DNA of 64,000 nucleotides, from assembly GCF_014204625.1 (NCBI RefSeq), contig NZ_JACHLU010000003.1, forward strand, positions 281,044 to 345,043. Direction: 5' to 3'. Position numbers and translations under genes: made by a program. Every line of letters starts with the position of its first letter. The first letter of the stretch is position 1. Below the pieces are notes generated by a model. The model worked only from the letters and a program-made list of their open reading frames with translations, was not told the origin of the DNA and searched no databases. This document shows positions 28,901 to 36,516 of the stretch, piece after piece. This stretch comes from Gillisella vitis (GTDB taxonomy: Bacteria; Pseudomonadota; Alphaproteobacteria; Rhizobiales; Rhizobiaceae).

Positions 28901-29413
28901 CAGCGTGACCACCAAGGCCAGATCCAGGAAATAGAGATTGCCCGTGCCAATGCCATAATCCAGCGGATTGACCATGACGGTGACGGAGTTGGAGACCGCC
29001 TTCAATTGCAGAGCGATATAGGGAATGGACGCCGCCAGCGAAATCACCGTGACCAACATGCCGACGATGGGGTTCTTGCCATAGCGGGCGGCGACGAAAT
29101 CGGCGCCGGAGGTGAGTTTTTCTGCTTTGGCAATTTCAATCATCCGGCGCATCAGCGGCATCCCGAGCGTCAGCATCAGGATCGGGCCGATATAAATGCC
29201 CATGAATTCCAGTCCGCGATCAGCCGCCAAACCGACCCCGCCAAAATAGGTCCAGGATGTGCAATAGACCGCCAGAGACAGGCCGTAGACCAGCGGTCGG
29301 CCTCCGGCAGGAACGCCCTTGCGCGATTTGACGCGGTCGCCAAAGCTTGCCACGGCAAACAGCAGCAACAGATAGAGAATTGATGCCGTGATGATCAGCC
29401 ATGCCGGAAGCAC
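25901..29413 (-). CDS. Hybrid sensor histidine kinase with N-terminal SSS transporter domain
   Basis: A 1170-residue inner-membrane protein. Residues 1 to about 490 form a sodium:solute symporter-like domain with about 13 helices (YGLSLAVYCTSWTYFGGVG, GADFVAARYGKNPIVGML). A STAC-like linker follows (about 520-610), then a PAS domain near 640-740 (LSQMDQGIAVFDTSDRLTI), HisKA with the phospho-histidine in FFAAAGHDILQPLNAAR (about 809), HATPase (VSNAIKYTPSGK; DSGIGIP) and a C-terminal receiver (DVMIADYHLGDG with the aspartate; QHKPVKP with the lysine). The layout matches the CbrA-like/NahK group of nutrient-sensing kinases. It starts with GTG, with GGGGAGGG nine bases upstream. No response regulator gene is adjacent. 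Confidence 0.9.
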   Translation of the reverse strand: MLPAWLIITASILYLLLLFAVASFGDRVKSRKGVPAGGRPLVYGLSLAVYCTSWTYFGGVGLAADRGLEFMGIYIGPILMLTLGMPLMRRMIEIAKAEKLTSGADFVAARYGKNPIVGMLVTVISLAASIPYIALQLKAVSNSVTVMVNPLDYGIGTGNLYFLDLALVVTLTLACFAMIFGTRHTDATEHQDGLILAISMESVVKLLAFLTLGITVVFFLFDGPADLWQSARTSPRVMTALSYETPISRWMLLIALSAFAILMLPRQFHVTVVENRTLRELKMARFLLPAYLIAINLFVLPAAIGGLLAFNGTGNADLYVLSLPLTHDLPMVSLITFLGGFSAATAMVIVETVALSIMMSNDIVMPVLLRRGFSQRYGASQSLVKAVLIIRRLAILAVLLLGYAYYRLANDDRGLSSIGLLAFAAIAQIAPSLLGGLIWRRANARGAILGLTLGFLAWIYMLLLPSFGLDAHKDLAPQILSFLFPGIDAFAGPNPDLLLNATVLSLLINTLAFVLGSLSRNPKPVERIQSGIFVRGHLRSQFATRGWKTRVSNGDLKTAIARYLGQERMERSLRSYERTAGRRLNNDDPADMAFVHFTEQLLGSAIGSASARLVLSLILQKVEDTSADTAWLLDQASEALQYNQDMLQTALSQMDQGIAVFDTSDRLTIWNRRFRDLLDLPDEMGQVGVPLDGIVEQLRLRGDIAPGQEAHVLANFHHLDAPFQLVLAAGERIVEVRSNAMPDKGLVATFTDISQQVAADRALKQANETLEQRVGDRTSELTRVNKALAEARASADEANIGKTRFFAAAGHDILQPLNAARLYSSALVERIGTSDDAVLARNIDSALESVELILGAVLDLSRLDTGAMKPRFAAVALQDLLERIRTDFEPMAREKNLKLIIMPTTLTVRSDANLLRRLVQNLVSNAIKYTPSGKVLVGVRRRGDQAVIQVTDSGIGIPSSKFRTVFKEFARLDEGMKNASGLGLGLSIVDRIARVLKHPVELESQQGRGTSFRVTMPLVKASTATGPNAHKALSPAIAASRLSGVRVFCIDNEPDILEGMRLLIGGWGCTVLTAGSVAELDAMFAANPEPPDVMIADYHLGDGSGIGAILRLRALYQHPIPGLLLTADRTMAVRHEAERQSITVQHKPVKPAALRAFLTQASSPRRSAAE

Positions 29414-29605
29414 TGCTTTGCCCTCCCCATTTCACGCATGAGTTTAGGTCATGTTGGATCAATTTGAAATCGGTGTCCTATTGGCAATAAGTCGAAACAA
29501 ATCCGCCATCTTTTGCGTTCAGCAAGAGCAAAGCGTGATGTTTATCGCGCAACGCTCTCTTGCTTGATTTTCGTTCATTCTGCTAAACTGCGAAAGGGAC
29601 AGTGC

Positions 29606-30058
29606 ATGGTGGTAAAGGGGACAAAAGTGCTCAACGAATTCAAATCCTTTATTGCCCGTGGCAATGTCATGGATCTTGCCGTGGGTGTGATTATTGGCGG
29701 AGCCTTTGGCTTGATCGTCAATTCCTTGGTCAATGATATTGTCATGCCCTTGGTCGGCGTTGTTTTTGGCGGCTTTGACTTTTCCAATTATTTCCTGCCG
29801 CTGAGCGACAAGGTGACGGCTTTGACGCTGGCGGAAGCCCGCAAACAGGGGGCTGTGTTCGCCTACGGCAATTTTCTCACTGTCGTGATCAATTTCATCA
29901 TTCTGGCATGGATTATTTTTCTGATGGTCAAGGGCGTTAACACTCTGCGCAAACAGCTTGATCGTCAGGAAAAAAGTGATGCGAAAGCAGCCCCGCCACC
30001 AGCGGATGTGCAATTACTGACTGAAATCAGGGATTTGCTCAAAGAAAAAACTCTCTGA
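29606..30058 (+). CDS. mscL: Large-conductance mechanosensitive channel
   Basis: A 150-residue MscL. The N-terminal amphipathic helix [20 protein letters not shown] leads into the pore helix with [22 protein letters not shown], then a periplasmic loop and the second helix [21 protein letters not shown], with a cytoplasmic helical bundle ([15 protein letters not shown]). It opens under membrane tension on osmotic downshock. The ATG at 29606 follows AAAGGGA. The frame is open upstream, but those residues are not part of the family. It is a single gene between the histidine kinase (divergent) and stem-loops. Confidence 0.95.
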   Translation: MVVKGTKVLNEFKSFIARGNVMDLAVGVIIGGAFGLIVNSLVNDIVMPLVGVVFGGFDFSNYFLPLSDKVTALTLAEARKQGAVFAYGNFLTVVINFIILAWIIFLMVKGVNTLRKQLDRQEKSDAKAAPPPADVQLLTEIRDLLKEKTL

Positions 30059-30065
30059 TGTGATC

Positions 30066-30136
30066 AACGCAGAGATGCATCAGCGTTTTTGAGCTTTGAT
30101 ATTCTATCGAAGTGCGGCCTCGCCAATCTGGCCGCA
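30066..30136 (+). terminator. Two stem-loops after mscL, possible terminators
   Basis: AACGC...GCGTT around the palindrome GATGCATC, followed by a T5 run (30066-30090), and a second stem TGCGGCC / GGCCGCA with a 10-base loop (30113-30136). The first is the more terminator-like. Confidence 0.4.
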
Positions 30137-30252
30137 TGTTGTCTCATGACTTGGCCATGAACTATCACCAAAAACGATCAATTCTCCACGCTTTATCATA
30201 GGATTTCTCCGCTTGTCTGGGGTATGAACTGTAGCAATGCAGGAGTCTTGCC

Positions 30253-31422
30253 ATGTCTTTGATCAACAGCCTGAGCCAACGTGCAACCACCGCTCCCGAA
30301 AGCGGCATTGTCGAAATCATCAATTATGCCCGTGGGCGCGACAATCTTCTGCCGCTTTGGGCGGGCGAAGGCGATCTGCCGACGCCGGATTTTATCAATC
30401 GGGCCGCAAGCGATGCGCTGTTGGGTGGTGAGACTTTTTATACATGGCAGCGCGGCATTCCTGAGTTGCGTCAGGCTCTGTCTGATTATTACCAGCGCCA
30501 TTTTGGCGTTGAGCGCTCGATGGAGCATTTTTACGTCACCGGCTCCGGTATGCAGGCGATTCAACTGGCGGTGCAGGCAATGACGGCCCCGGGGGATGAG
30601 ATGATCTATCTTTCACCTTGCTGGCCCAATATTGTCTCGGCCATTGGCATTGCCGGTGCCAAGCCTGTTGGTGTCGAAATTGGTTATGTTGATGGTGGCT
30701 GGAAACTGGATGTTGGGCGTATCGAACAGGCGATAACGCCGAAAACCAGAGCACTGTTTATCAATACACCGTCCAATCCCACCGGCTGGACGGCAAGCCT
30801 TGACGATTTGAAAGCCATTCTGGCATTGGCGCGCAAGCATGGCCTGTGGATTTTGGCCGATGAGATTTATGCGCTGTATTATTTTGTCGGCGAGACCCGC
30901 GCACCATCCTTCATGGATGTGATGGAAGAAGGCGATCGGGTGATTTTTGCCAATTCATTTTCAAAGAACTGGTCAATGACCGGCTGGCGGGTTGGCTGGT
31001 TGATGGCCCCGCCGGAAATCGGTCAGGTGCTGGAAAATCTCATTCAATATTCTACCTCCGGTGTTTCGCAATTCATGCAGCGCGGTGCCGTGGTGGCGCT
31101 TAATCAGGGCGATGGTTTTGTGCGTGAGAATATCGCCCGTGCCCGGACATCACGCGATATTTTGCTGAATGCCTTGATTGCCACCAACAGGGTGCGGTCA
31201 GCCAAACCGGATGGCGCGCTCTATGCGTTTCTGGAAATTGACGGCGTGACGGACAGTCGCAAGGCGGCGCTGGATATTGTCGACAAGACCGGCGTTGGTC
31301 TGGCCCCCGGCTCTGCTTTTGGGGCGGGTGGCGCAACATTCTTGCGCGCTTGTTTCCTGCGGGATCCGCGCCAGATTGAAGATGCAGCCACACGCTTGAG
31401 CGACTATATCGCCAGACTGTAA
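30253..31422 (+). CDS. PLP-dependent aminotransferase, class I/II (fold type I)
   Basis: A 389-residue aminotransferase with the fold-type I signature: NTPSNPTGW (Asn contacts the PLP oxygen), LADEIYALYYF (Asp contacts the pyridine nitrogen), SFSKNWSMTGWRVGW (Schiff-base lysine) and a substrate-carboxylate arginine in ATFLRACF near the C-terminus. It should move an amino group between an amino acid and a 2-oxo acid; the substrate cannot be read off. A GGAG site precedes the ATG. It stands alone before the polysaccharide genes, so a role in that locus is possible but unsupported. Confidence 0.88.
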   Translation: MSLINSLSQRATTAPESGIVEIINYARGRDNLLPLWAGEGDLPTPDFINRAASDALLGGETFYTWQRGIPELRQALSDYYQRHFGVERSMEHFYVTGSGMQAIQLAVQAMTAPGDEMIYLSPCWPNIVSAIGIAGAKPVGVEIGYVDGGWKLDVGRIEQAITPKTRALFINTPSNPTGWTASLDDLKAILALARKHGLWILADEIYALYYFVGETRAPSFMDVMEEGDRVIFANSFSKNWSMTGWRVGWLMAPPEIGQVLENLIQYSTSGVSQFMQRGAVVALNQGDGFVRENIARARTSRDILLNALIATNRVRSAKPDGALYAFLEIDGVTDSRKAALDIVDKTGVGLAPGSAFGAGGATFLRACFLRDPRQIEDAATRLSDYIARL

Positions 31423-31498
31423 GTCACTCTATCTGCTGTTGCTGAACTTGCCTTAAGGTTACATTATCCATCTCTATAAAATGACCGGCACTGGTTGC

Positions 31499-31569
31499 TT
31501 GCACCCGTTGATTTTAACGGGGTGCAAAGCAGATGCAGTCTACGGGAGTGTACAAGAGATGATCTCTTG
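31499..31569 (+). promoter_or_regulatory. Leader of galE: a stem-loop and a perfect palindrome
   Basis: TTGCACCCGTT / AACGGGGTGCAA (31499-31527) can fold into a hairpin with one bulge and a 6-base loop. CAAGAGAT-G-ATCTCTTG (31553-31569) is a perfect palindrome ending just before the GGAGAG ribosome site of galE. It could be an operator or an RNA structure acting on translation. Confidence 0.4.
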
Positions 31570-31581
31570 GTGGAGAGAGCC

Positions 31582-32619
31582 ATGGCAGTCTTGGTAACCG
31601 GTGGTGCGGGCTATATTGGAAGCCATATGGTGTGGGCGCTGATTGATAGCGGCCATGATGTTGTTGTGCTTGACCGGCTCTCGACCGGATTTCGCAGCGC
31701 AGTTGCGCCACAGGCCACATTCTATTGCGGTGATATTGGTGATCGTGATCTGCTTGCAACGATCTTCACCGCCCACAGGATTGACGCGATTTTCCACTTC
31801 GCAGGTCTGGTGGTGGTGGCCGATAGTGTTGAAAATCCGCTGGATTATTACAACAACAACACCGTTAAAGCCTGTATCTTGATTGAAGAAGCCGTGCGGG
31901 CCAAAGTTGGCCGGTTTATTTTCTCCTCAACGGCAGCGGTGTACGGCACACCAGAAGCGGACAGGCCGGTGCGCGAGACGGATGCCCTCAAGCCGCAAAG
32001 TCCCTATGGCCAGTCCAAGCTGATGACAGAGTTTATTCTGGCGGATACAGCCCGTGCCAACCCGGATTTTCGCTATGTGGCCTTACGTTATTTCAATGTT
32101 GCAGGCTGTGAGCGCAAAGGTCGGACCGGGCAATCAACCCGTGGCGCGACGCATCTTATCAAAGTTGCCTGCGAGGCCGCTTTGGGCCAACGCCCCGATG
32201 TGCATGTTTATGGCACGGATTATCCGACCCGTGATGGCACGGGTGTACGCGATTATATTCACGTGGATGATCTGGTCAGCGCCCATGCTGTGGCTTTGCG
32301 CTATCTGACGTCGGGTGGAGAATCGCTGATTGCCAATTGCGGCTATGGCGCGGGTGCCTCGGTGCTGGAGGTTCTCGCGTCTGTCGAGCGGGTATCTGGC
32401 GTCACTCTGTCGATAAAGATGGCTGAGCGTCGCGCTGGCGATTGCGCATCCGTGATTGCAGATCCGACGGTTGCGCGGGAAAAACTTGGCTGGACAGCCG
32501 TGCATCCGGGCCTTGATGCGATTGTTGCCACCTCGTTTGCCTGGGAGCGTTGCAAACACCGCGAAGAGGGGCCCCTGCTGGATGGCATGGTGCCGCGGCT
32601 GGCGATGGCCGCATGTTGA
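31582..32619 (+). CDS. galE: UDP-glucose 4-epimerase
   Basis: A 345-residue extended short-chain dehydrogenase. The NAD-binding motif VTGGAGYIGSHM is at the N-terminus, the catalytic triad is in SSTAAVYG and YGQSK, and the C-terminal half has the GalE blocks RYFNVAGCERKG, YGTDYPTRDGTGVRDYIHVDDL. It interconverts UDP-glucose and UDP-galactose for exopolysaccharide and LPS (called exoB in rhizobia). The start at 31582 has GGAGAG six bases upstream. It is the first gene of the surface-sugar locus, 140 bp before rfbF. Confidence 0.93.
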   Translation: MAVLVTGGAGYIGSHMVWALIDSGHDVVVLDRLSTGFRSAVAPQATFYCGDIGDRDLLATIFTAHRIDAIFHFAGLVVVADSVENPLDYYNNNTVKACILIEEAVRAKVGRFIFSSTAAVYGTPEADRPVRETDALKPQSPYGQSKLMTEFILADTARANPDFRYVALRYFNVAGCERKGRTGQSTRGATHLIKVACEAALGQRPDVHVYGTDYPTRDGTGVRDYIHVDDLVSAHAVALRYLTSGGESLIANCGYGAGASVLEVLASVERVSGVTLSIKMAERRAGDCASVIADPTVAREKLGWTAVHPGLDAIVATSFAWERCKHREEGPLLDGMVPRLAMAAC

Positions 32620-32759
32620 TCACCTGATCACACCACCAGTTTGACGACAGTTTCCTTCGCTAGGATTCCTCCAGTCTAATAGAAATTGGGGCGAGAAATG
32701 GCGTTCATAGCTGTTGGCGTTGCTGCAAACCTTTGCGCGGCCACCCCGGAGTGGGTGCA

Positions 32760-33530
32760 ATGAAGGCCGTTATTCTTGCCGGTGGATTGGGTACGCGCAT
32801 TTCCGAGGAAACGCATTTGCGTCCAAAGCCAATGATTGAAATCGGTGGACGGCCGATTCTTTGGCATATCATGAAGCTTTATTATGGCCACGGCATTCGT
32901 GATTTTATTATTTGCTGCGGCTTTAAAGGCTATATTATCAAGGAATATTTCGCCAATTATGGTCTGCATATGTCGGACATCACCTTCGATTTTGCCGAAA
33001 ACCGAATGGAATTCCACAAGCAGAATGCAGAAAACTGGCGGGTGACGCTGGTGGATACCGGCGAAAATTCCATGACGGGCGGTCGTCTGAAGCGGGTGGC
33101 ACCTTATCTCAAAGATGAAGAGGCCTTTTGCTTCACCTATGGCGATGGGGTGGCTGATGTGGATGTGTCTGCCACGATCCGCTTTCACAAGCAGCATGGA
33201 AAGCAGGCGACGGTGACGGCGGTGCAGCCGCCAGCCCGTTACGGTGCCCTGAAAATGGACGGATCAAGCGTGCGTGGCTTTGTTGAAAAGCCGGTGGGCG
33301 AGGCAGGCTACATCAATGGTGGCTTCTTCGTTTTATCGCCCAAATGCATTGATCGGATTACGGGCGATGACATGCCATGGGAGGCCGAGCCTTTGATGGG
33401 GCTGGCAAACGATGGTGAGCTGCAAGCCTACACCCATGATGGATTCTGGCAGCCAATGGATACGCTGCGCGACAAAAACTACCTTGAATCCTTATGGGCT
33501 AGTGGCAATCCACCATGGAAGAGCTGGTAG
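32760..33530 (+). CDS. rfbF: Glucose-1-phosphate cytidylyltransferase
   Basis: A 256-residue nucleotidyltransferase with the signature [18 protein letters not shown] at the N-terminus, [17 protein letters not shown], and the metal site in [10 protein letters not shown]. The [19 protein letters not shown] end is typical for RfbF. It makes CDP-glucose from CTP and glucose-1-phosphate, the first step to CDP-linked 6-deoxyhexoses. A GGAG site lies eight bases before the ATG. The next gene, rfbG, starts two bases after the stop codon. Confidence 0.95.
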   Translation: MKAVILAGGLGTRISEETHLRPKPMIEIGGRPILWHIMKLYYGHGIRDFIICCGFKGYIIKEYFANYGLHMSDITFDFAENRMEFHKQNAENWRVTLVDTGENSMTGGRLKRVAPYLKDEEAFCFTYGDGVADVDVSATIRFHKQHGKQATVTAVQPPARYGALKMDGSSVRGFVEKPVGEAGYINGGFFVLSPKCIDRITGDDMPWEAEPLMGLANDGELQAYTHDGFWQPMDTLRDKNYLESLWASGNPPWKSW

Positions 33531-33532
33531 CC

Positions 33533-34606
33533 ATGATTGATACCCAGTTCTGGCGCGGAAAACGGGTTCTTTTGACCGGCCATACCGGCTTCAAGGGCAG
33601 TTGGCTGGCTTTGTGGCTCAGCGATATGGGTGCCGAGGTTCATGGTCTGGCGCTGGCTCCTGATACGCAACCAAGCCTTTATCACCTGTTGCACGGTGAT
33701 ACCGTATCCGGGCTTTGCGATTTGCGTGATTCTGTTGCCGTGCAAGCCTGTGTCGCCAAGGCCAATCCGCAGATTGTTTTCCATCTGGCCGCTCAGCCGT
33801 TGGTGCGGCAAGGTTATCGTGATCCGGCAGGCACCTATGCGACCAATGTGCAAGGCACCGTGCATCTGCTGGAGGCTTTGCGTCACGCGCCGGATGTTAA
33901 GGCCATTGTGGTGATCACCACCGATAAAGTCTATGACAATGCCGAGACCGGAAAAGCCTTTGTCGAGACGGACCCCTTGGGCGGGCATGACCCCTACAGC
34001 GCCAGCAAGGCTGCGGCCGAAATTGTGGTTGCCAGCTATCGCACATCATTCTTTGCACAAAACAGCATTGGTCTTGCTACAGCGCGGGCCGGAAATGTGA
34101 TTGGCGGCGGCGATTGGGCCGAGGATCGCTTGATTCCCGATGCGGTTCGCGCCTGGAGCGCAGGCATTGCCTTGCATGTTCGCCGCCCAAAGGCGGTACG
34201 CCCATGGCAACATGTGCTGGAACCGCTGGCGGGTTATCTCGCCATGGCGCAAAAGCTTTGGCACGATCCACAGGCGCTGACAGCTCTGAATTTTGGCCCG
34301 GACCACGCCAGCGCGGCCACCGTTGCCGATGTGCTGACGCTGGGGGCGAAAGGGTTTGGTCAAGGGCGGGTGGATTTTGGCGATGGCACGGAAGGGCCGC
34401 ATGAGGCTGGCTATCTGATGCTGGACAGCACATTGGCAGCACAGCGCCTCGGCTATAAGCCGCTCTGGTCACTGCAAGATACGATAGAGCGCACTATGAA
34501 CTGGTATTCGAGACAGCAAAAAGGTGCGTCTGCACTGACGCTTTGCCGTGCTGATATTGCGGATTATCATGCGGCACGTGCCGCACCACTGGATATGGCC
34601 CTATGA
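33533..34606 (+). CDS. rfbG: CDP-glucose 4,6-dehydratase
   Basis: A 357-residue SDR enzyme: GHTGFKGSWLALWL nucleotide loop, TTDKVYDN with the catalytic threonine, YSASKAAAE with the tyrosine and lysine, and the RPWQHVLEPLAGYL segment. It turns CDP-glucose into CDP-4-keto-6-deoxyglucose using bound NAD. The ATG at 33533 gives the usual family N-terminus (MIDTQFWRGKRVLLTGHTG); another ATG lies 18 bases earlier, inside rfbF. The stop overlaps the start of the epimerase gene (ATGA). Confidence 0.95.
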   Translation: MIDTQFWRGKRVLLTGHTGFKGSWLALWLSDMGAEVHGLALAPDTQPSLYHLLHGDTVSGLCDLRDSVAVQACVAKANPQIVFHLAAQPLVRQGYRDPAGTYATNVQGTVHLLEALRHAPDVKAIVVITTDKVYDNAETGKAFVETDPLGGHDPYSASKAAAEIVVASYRTSFFAQNSIGLATARAGNVIGGGDWAEDRLIPDAVRAWSAGIALHVRRPKAVRPWQHVLEPLAGYLAMAQKLWHDPQALTALNFGPDHASAATVADVLTLGAKGFGQGRVDFGDGTEGPHEAGYLMLDSTLAAQRLGYKPLWSLQDTIERTMNWYSRQQKGASALTLCRADIADYHAARAAPLDMAL

Positions 34607-35166
34607 GTGCGCGTTTCCAGCCAGAACCAACAGCAATTGCCGGACTGACGGTGTTGGCCCGCAGCCGGTTTGGCGATGAGCGCGGTTTTCTCAGTCGCCT
34701 GTTTTGTGGTGAGGAATTGCCTGACCTCGGCTGGTCCGGTGCGGTGATGCAAATCAACGAAACGGTAACGCGCTTTGCTGGCACCGTGCGGGGAATGCAT
34801 TTTCAGCACGCTCCCTTTACAGAAACCAAGCTCGTCACCTGCGTGCAGGGCCGCATTCTCGATGTGGCGGTGGATTTGCGGCAAGGATCACCAACGTTTC
34901 TTCAGCATGTGGCGGTTGAGCTGTCAGAGGATAATGCCCGCTCCCTGCTGATTCCGGCAGGCTTTGCCCATGGCTTTCAGGCCTTGAGTGATAATGTGCG
35001 GATGATTTATGCCCATTCTGCCCCCTTTCGGCCAGAGGCGGAAGGAGGGCTGCATCCACAAGATCCGGCTTTGGCCATTGCCTGGCCTCTGCCGGTGCAG
35101 AAGCTGTCGGCCCGCGATGAGCGCCATCCGTTGATTGCTCGGGAATTTGAGGGACTTACTCCATGA
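34603..35166 (+). CDS. RmlC-like dTDP/CDP-4-keto-6-deoxy-sugar 3,5-epimerase
   Basis: A 187-residue cupin of the RmlC family. The conserved TVRGMHFQHAPF carries the active-site histidine, KLVTCVQGRILDVAVDLRQGS is the central strand block, and LLIPAGFAHGFQAL is the family signature. It should epimerise C3, C5 or both of the 4-keto-6-deoxy sugar made by RfbG. Start and stop overlap the neighbouring genes by four bases each, so it is translationally coupled. The nucleotide (CDP) is inferred from the partners, because most family members use dTDP. Confidence 0.9.
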   Translation: MSARFQPEPTAIAGLTVLARSRFGDERGFLSRLFCGEELPDLGWSGAVMQINETVTRFAGTVRGMHFQHAPFTETKLVTCVQGRILDVAVDLRQGSPTFLQHVAVELSEDNARSLLIPAGFAHGFQALSDNVRMIYAHSAPFRPEAEGGLHPQDPALAIAWPLPVQKLSARDERHPLIAREFEGLTP

Positions 35167-36392
35167 AATGCCGCCATTGCGCATCAGAAACGATGCATCC
35201 CTTTGTTGATCTCGGCACGGCACCACCGTCCAATTCCTATGTGAAGACAGCGGCATTGGCAGGACCGGAACTGTGGTATCCGCTGATCATCCGGGTATGC
35301 GGAGAATGTAAGCTGGTGCAAACGGAAGACTTTGCCTCCCGCGAGACCTTTTTTTCAGAAGATTACGCTTATTTTTCGTCCTTTTCTTCATCCTGGCTGG
35401 CTCATGCCAAGTCCTATGTGGCATCCATGGTGGAGCGGTTTGGACTGGATGCGGCTTCTCACGTGGTGGAGATTGCTGCCAACGATGGTTATCTTTTGCA
35501 ATATGTCAAAGAGCGGGGCATTCCATGTCTTGGCGTGGAGCCAACTGCCAGCACGGCAGCGGCGGCTCGTGAAAAAGGCATAGAGATTGTCGAAGCGTTT
35601 TTCGGCGTTGCCCTGGCGGAAAAGCTGGTTGCTGAAGGGCGCTCGGCAGATTTGACGGCTGCCAACAATGTGTTGGCCCATGTGCCCGACATCAATGATT
35701 TCGTCTCAGGCTTTGCGCGGCTGTTGAAGCCTGCCGGTGTGGCGACTTTCGAGTTTCCGCATCTGATGAATATGATCGCTCAAAGCCAGTTCGATACAGC
35801 TTACCATGAGCATTATTCCTATCTTTCGCTGCTTGCCGTTGATCGCATTTTTACCGCCAATGGTTTGACGGTTTTTGATGTAGAAACAACGCCGTGGCAC
35901 GGGGGAAGCCTGCGGGTTTTTGCCTGTCGCTCAGACCATGATGCGCATCTGCGCAGCGCGCGTGTTGATGAGGTGCTGGCGCAGGAAATCGCAGCCGACC
36001 TTGGCGATATGGATGTTTATGCCGGATTTCAGCGCAAGGCAAACAAGGTCCGTGATGACTTTCTGGCGTTTCTGATTGACTGCAACCGTCAAGGCCTGAC
36101 AATTGCCGCCTATGGCGCTGCTGCCAAGGGCAATACGCTTTTGAACTTCGCCGGCATCAAGGCCGGTCAGATCGCCTTCGTCATCGATAAGAACCCGGCG
36201 AAACAAGGCATGTTCCTTCCCGGAAGTCGTGTGCCGATTGTCGCCGAGGAGGTCCTCAAAACCGAAAAACCTGACAGGGTGGTGATCTTTCCATGGAATC
36301 TGACAGAAGAAATCAAGCAGCAGCTTTCGTATATCAGCGATTGGGGTGGGAAGTTTGTAACGGTGATACCCAGCCTGACTGTACACTCGTAA
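35163..36392 (+). CDS. Sugar C-methyltransferase (three-domain, TylC3/NovU-like)
   Basis: A 409-residue SAM enzyme in the three-part layout of nucleotide-sugar C-methyltransferases. An N-terminal zinc-binding domain (CRHC near residue 3 and CGEC near residue 42) is followed by a SAM-binding Rossmann domain (VVEIAANDGYLLQYVKE; ANNVLAHVPDINDF) and a C-terminal domain with AAYGAAAKGNTLLN and FVIDKNPAKQG. TylC3-type enzymes add a methyl to C3 of a 4-keto sugar. It overlaps the epimerase stop by four bases and is followed by a terminator. The tight coupling with rfbFG suggests a CDP-4-keto-6-deoxyhexose substrate. Confidence 0.85.
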   Translation: MKCRHCASETMHPFVDLGTAPPSNSYVKTAALAGPELWYPLIIRVCGECKLVQTEDFASRETFFSEDYAYFSSFSSSWLAHAKSYVASMVERFGLDAASHVVEIAANDGYLLQYVKERGIPCLGVEPTASTAAAAREKGIEIVEAFFGVALAEKLVAEGRSADLTAANNVLAHVPDINDFVSGFARLLKPAGVATFEFPHLMNMIAQSQFDTAYHEHYSYLSLLAVDRIFTANGLTVFDVETTPWHGGSLRVFACRSDHDAHLRSARVDEVLAQEIAADLGDMDVYAGFQRKANKVRDDFLAFLIDCNRQGLTIAAYGAAAKGNTLLNFAGIKAGQIAFVIDKNPAKQGMFLPGSRVPIVAEEVLKTEKPDRVVIFPWNLTEEIKQQLSYISDWGGKFVTVIPSLTVHS

Positions 36393-36408
36393 AAAAGGAT
36401 GAGCCTAT

Positions 36409-36455
36409 GCTGGTGCCGAGGAAAAACGTAAGCCCAGCACCGGCTGTTCTTTTTT
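36409..36455 (+). terminator. Rho-independent terminator of the rfb operon
   Basis: Stem GCTGGTGC / GCACCGGC (one G-U pair) with a 20-base loop, followed by TGTTCTTTTTT, 16 bp after the methyltransferase stop. Confidence 0.65.
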
Positions 36456-36516
36456 CACCCAAATAATGATTTTGATGCCCAGATAAACTGAACTACGCAC
36501 TTCCCGGAGACCTTCG

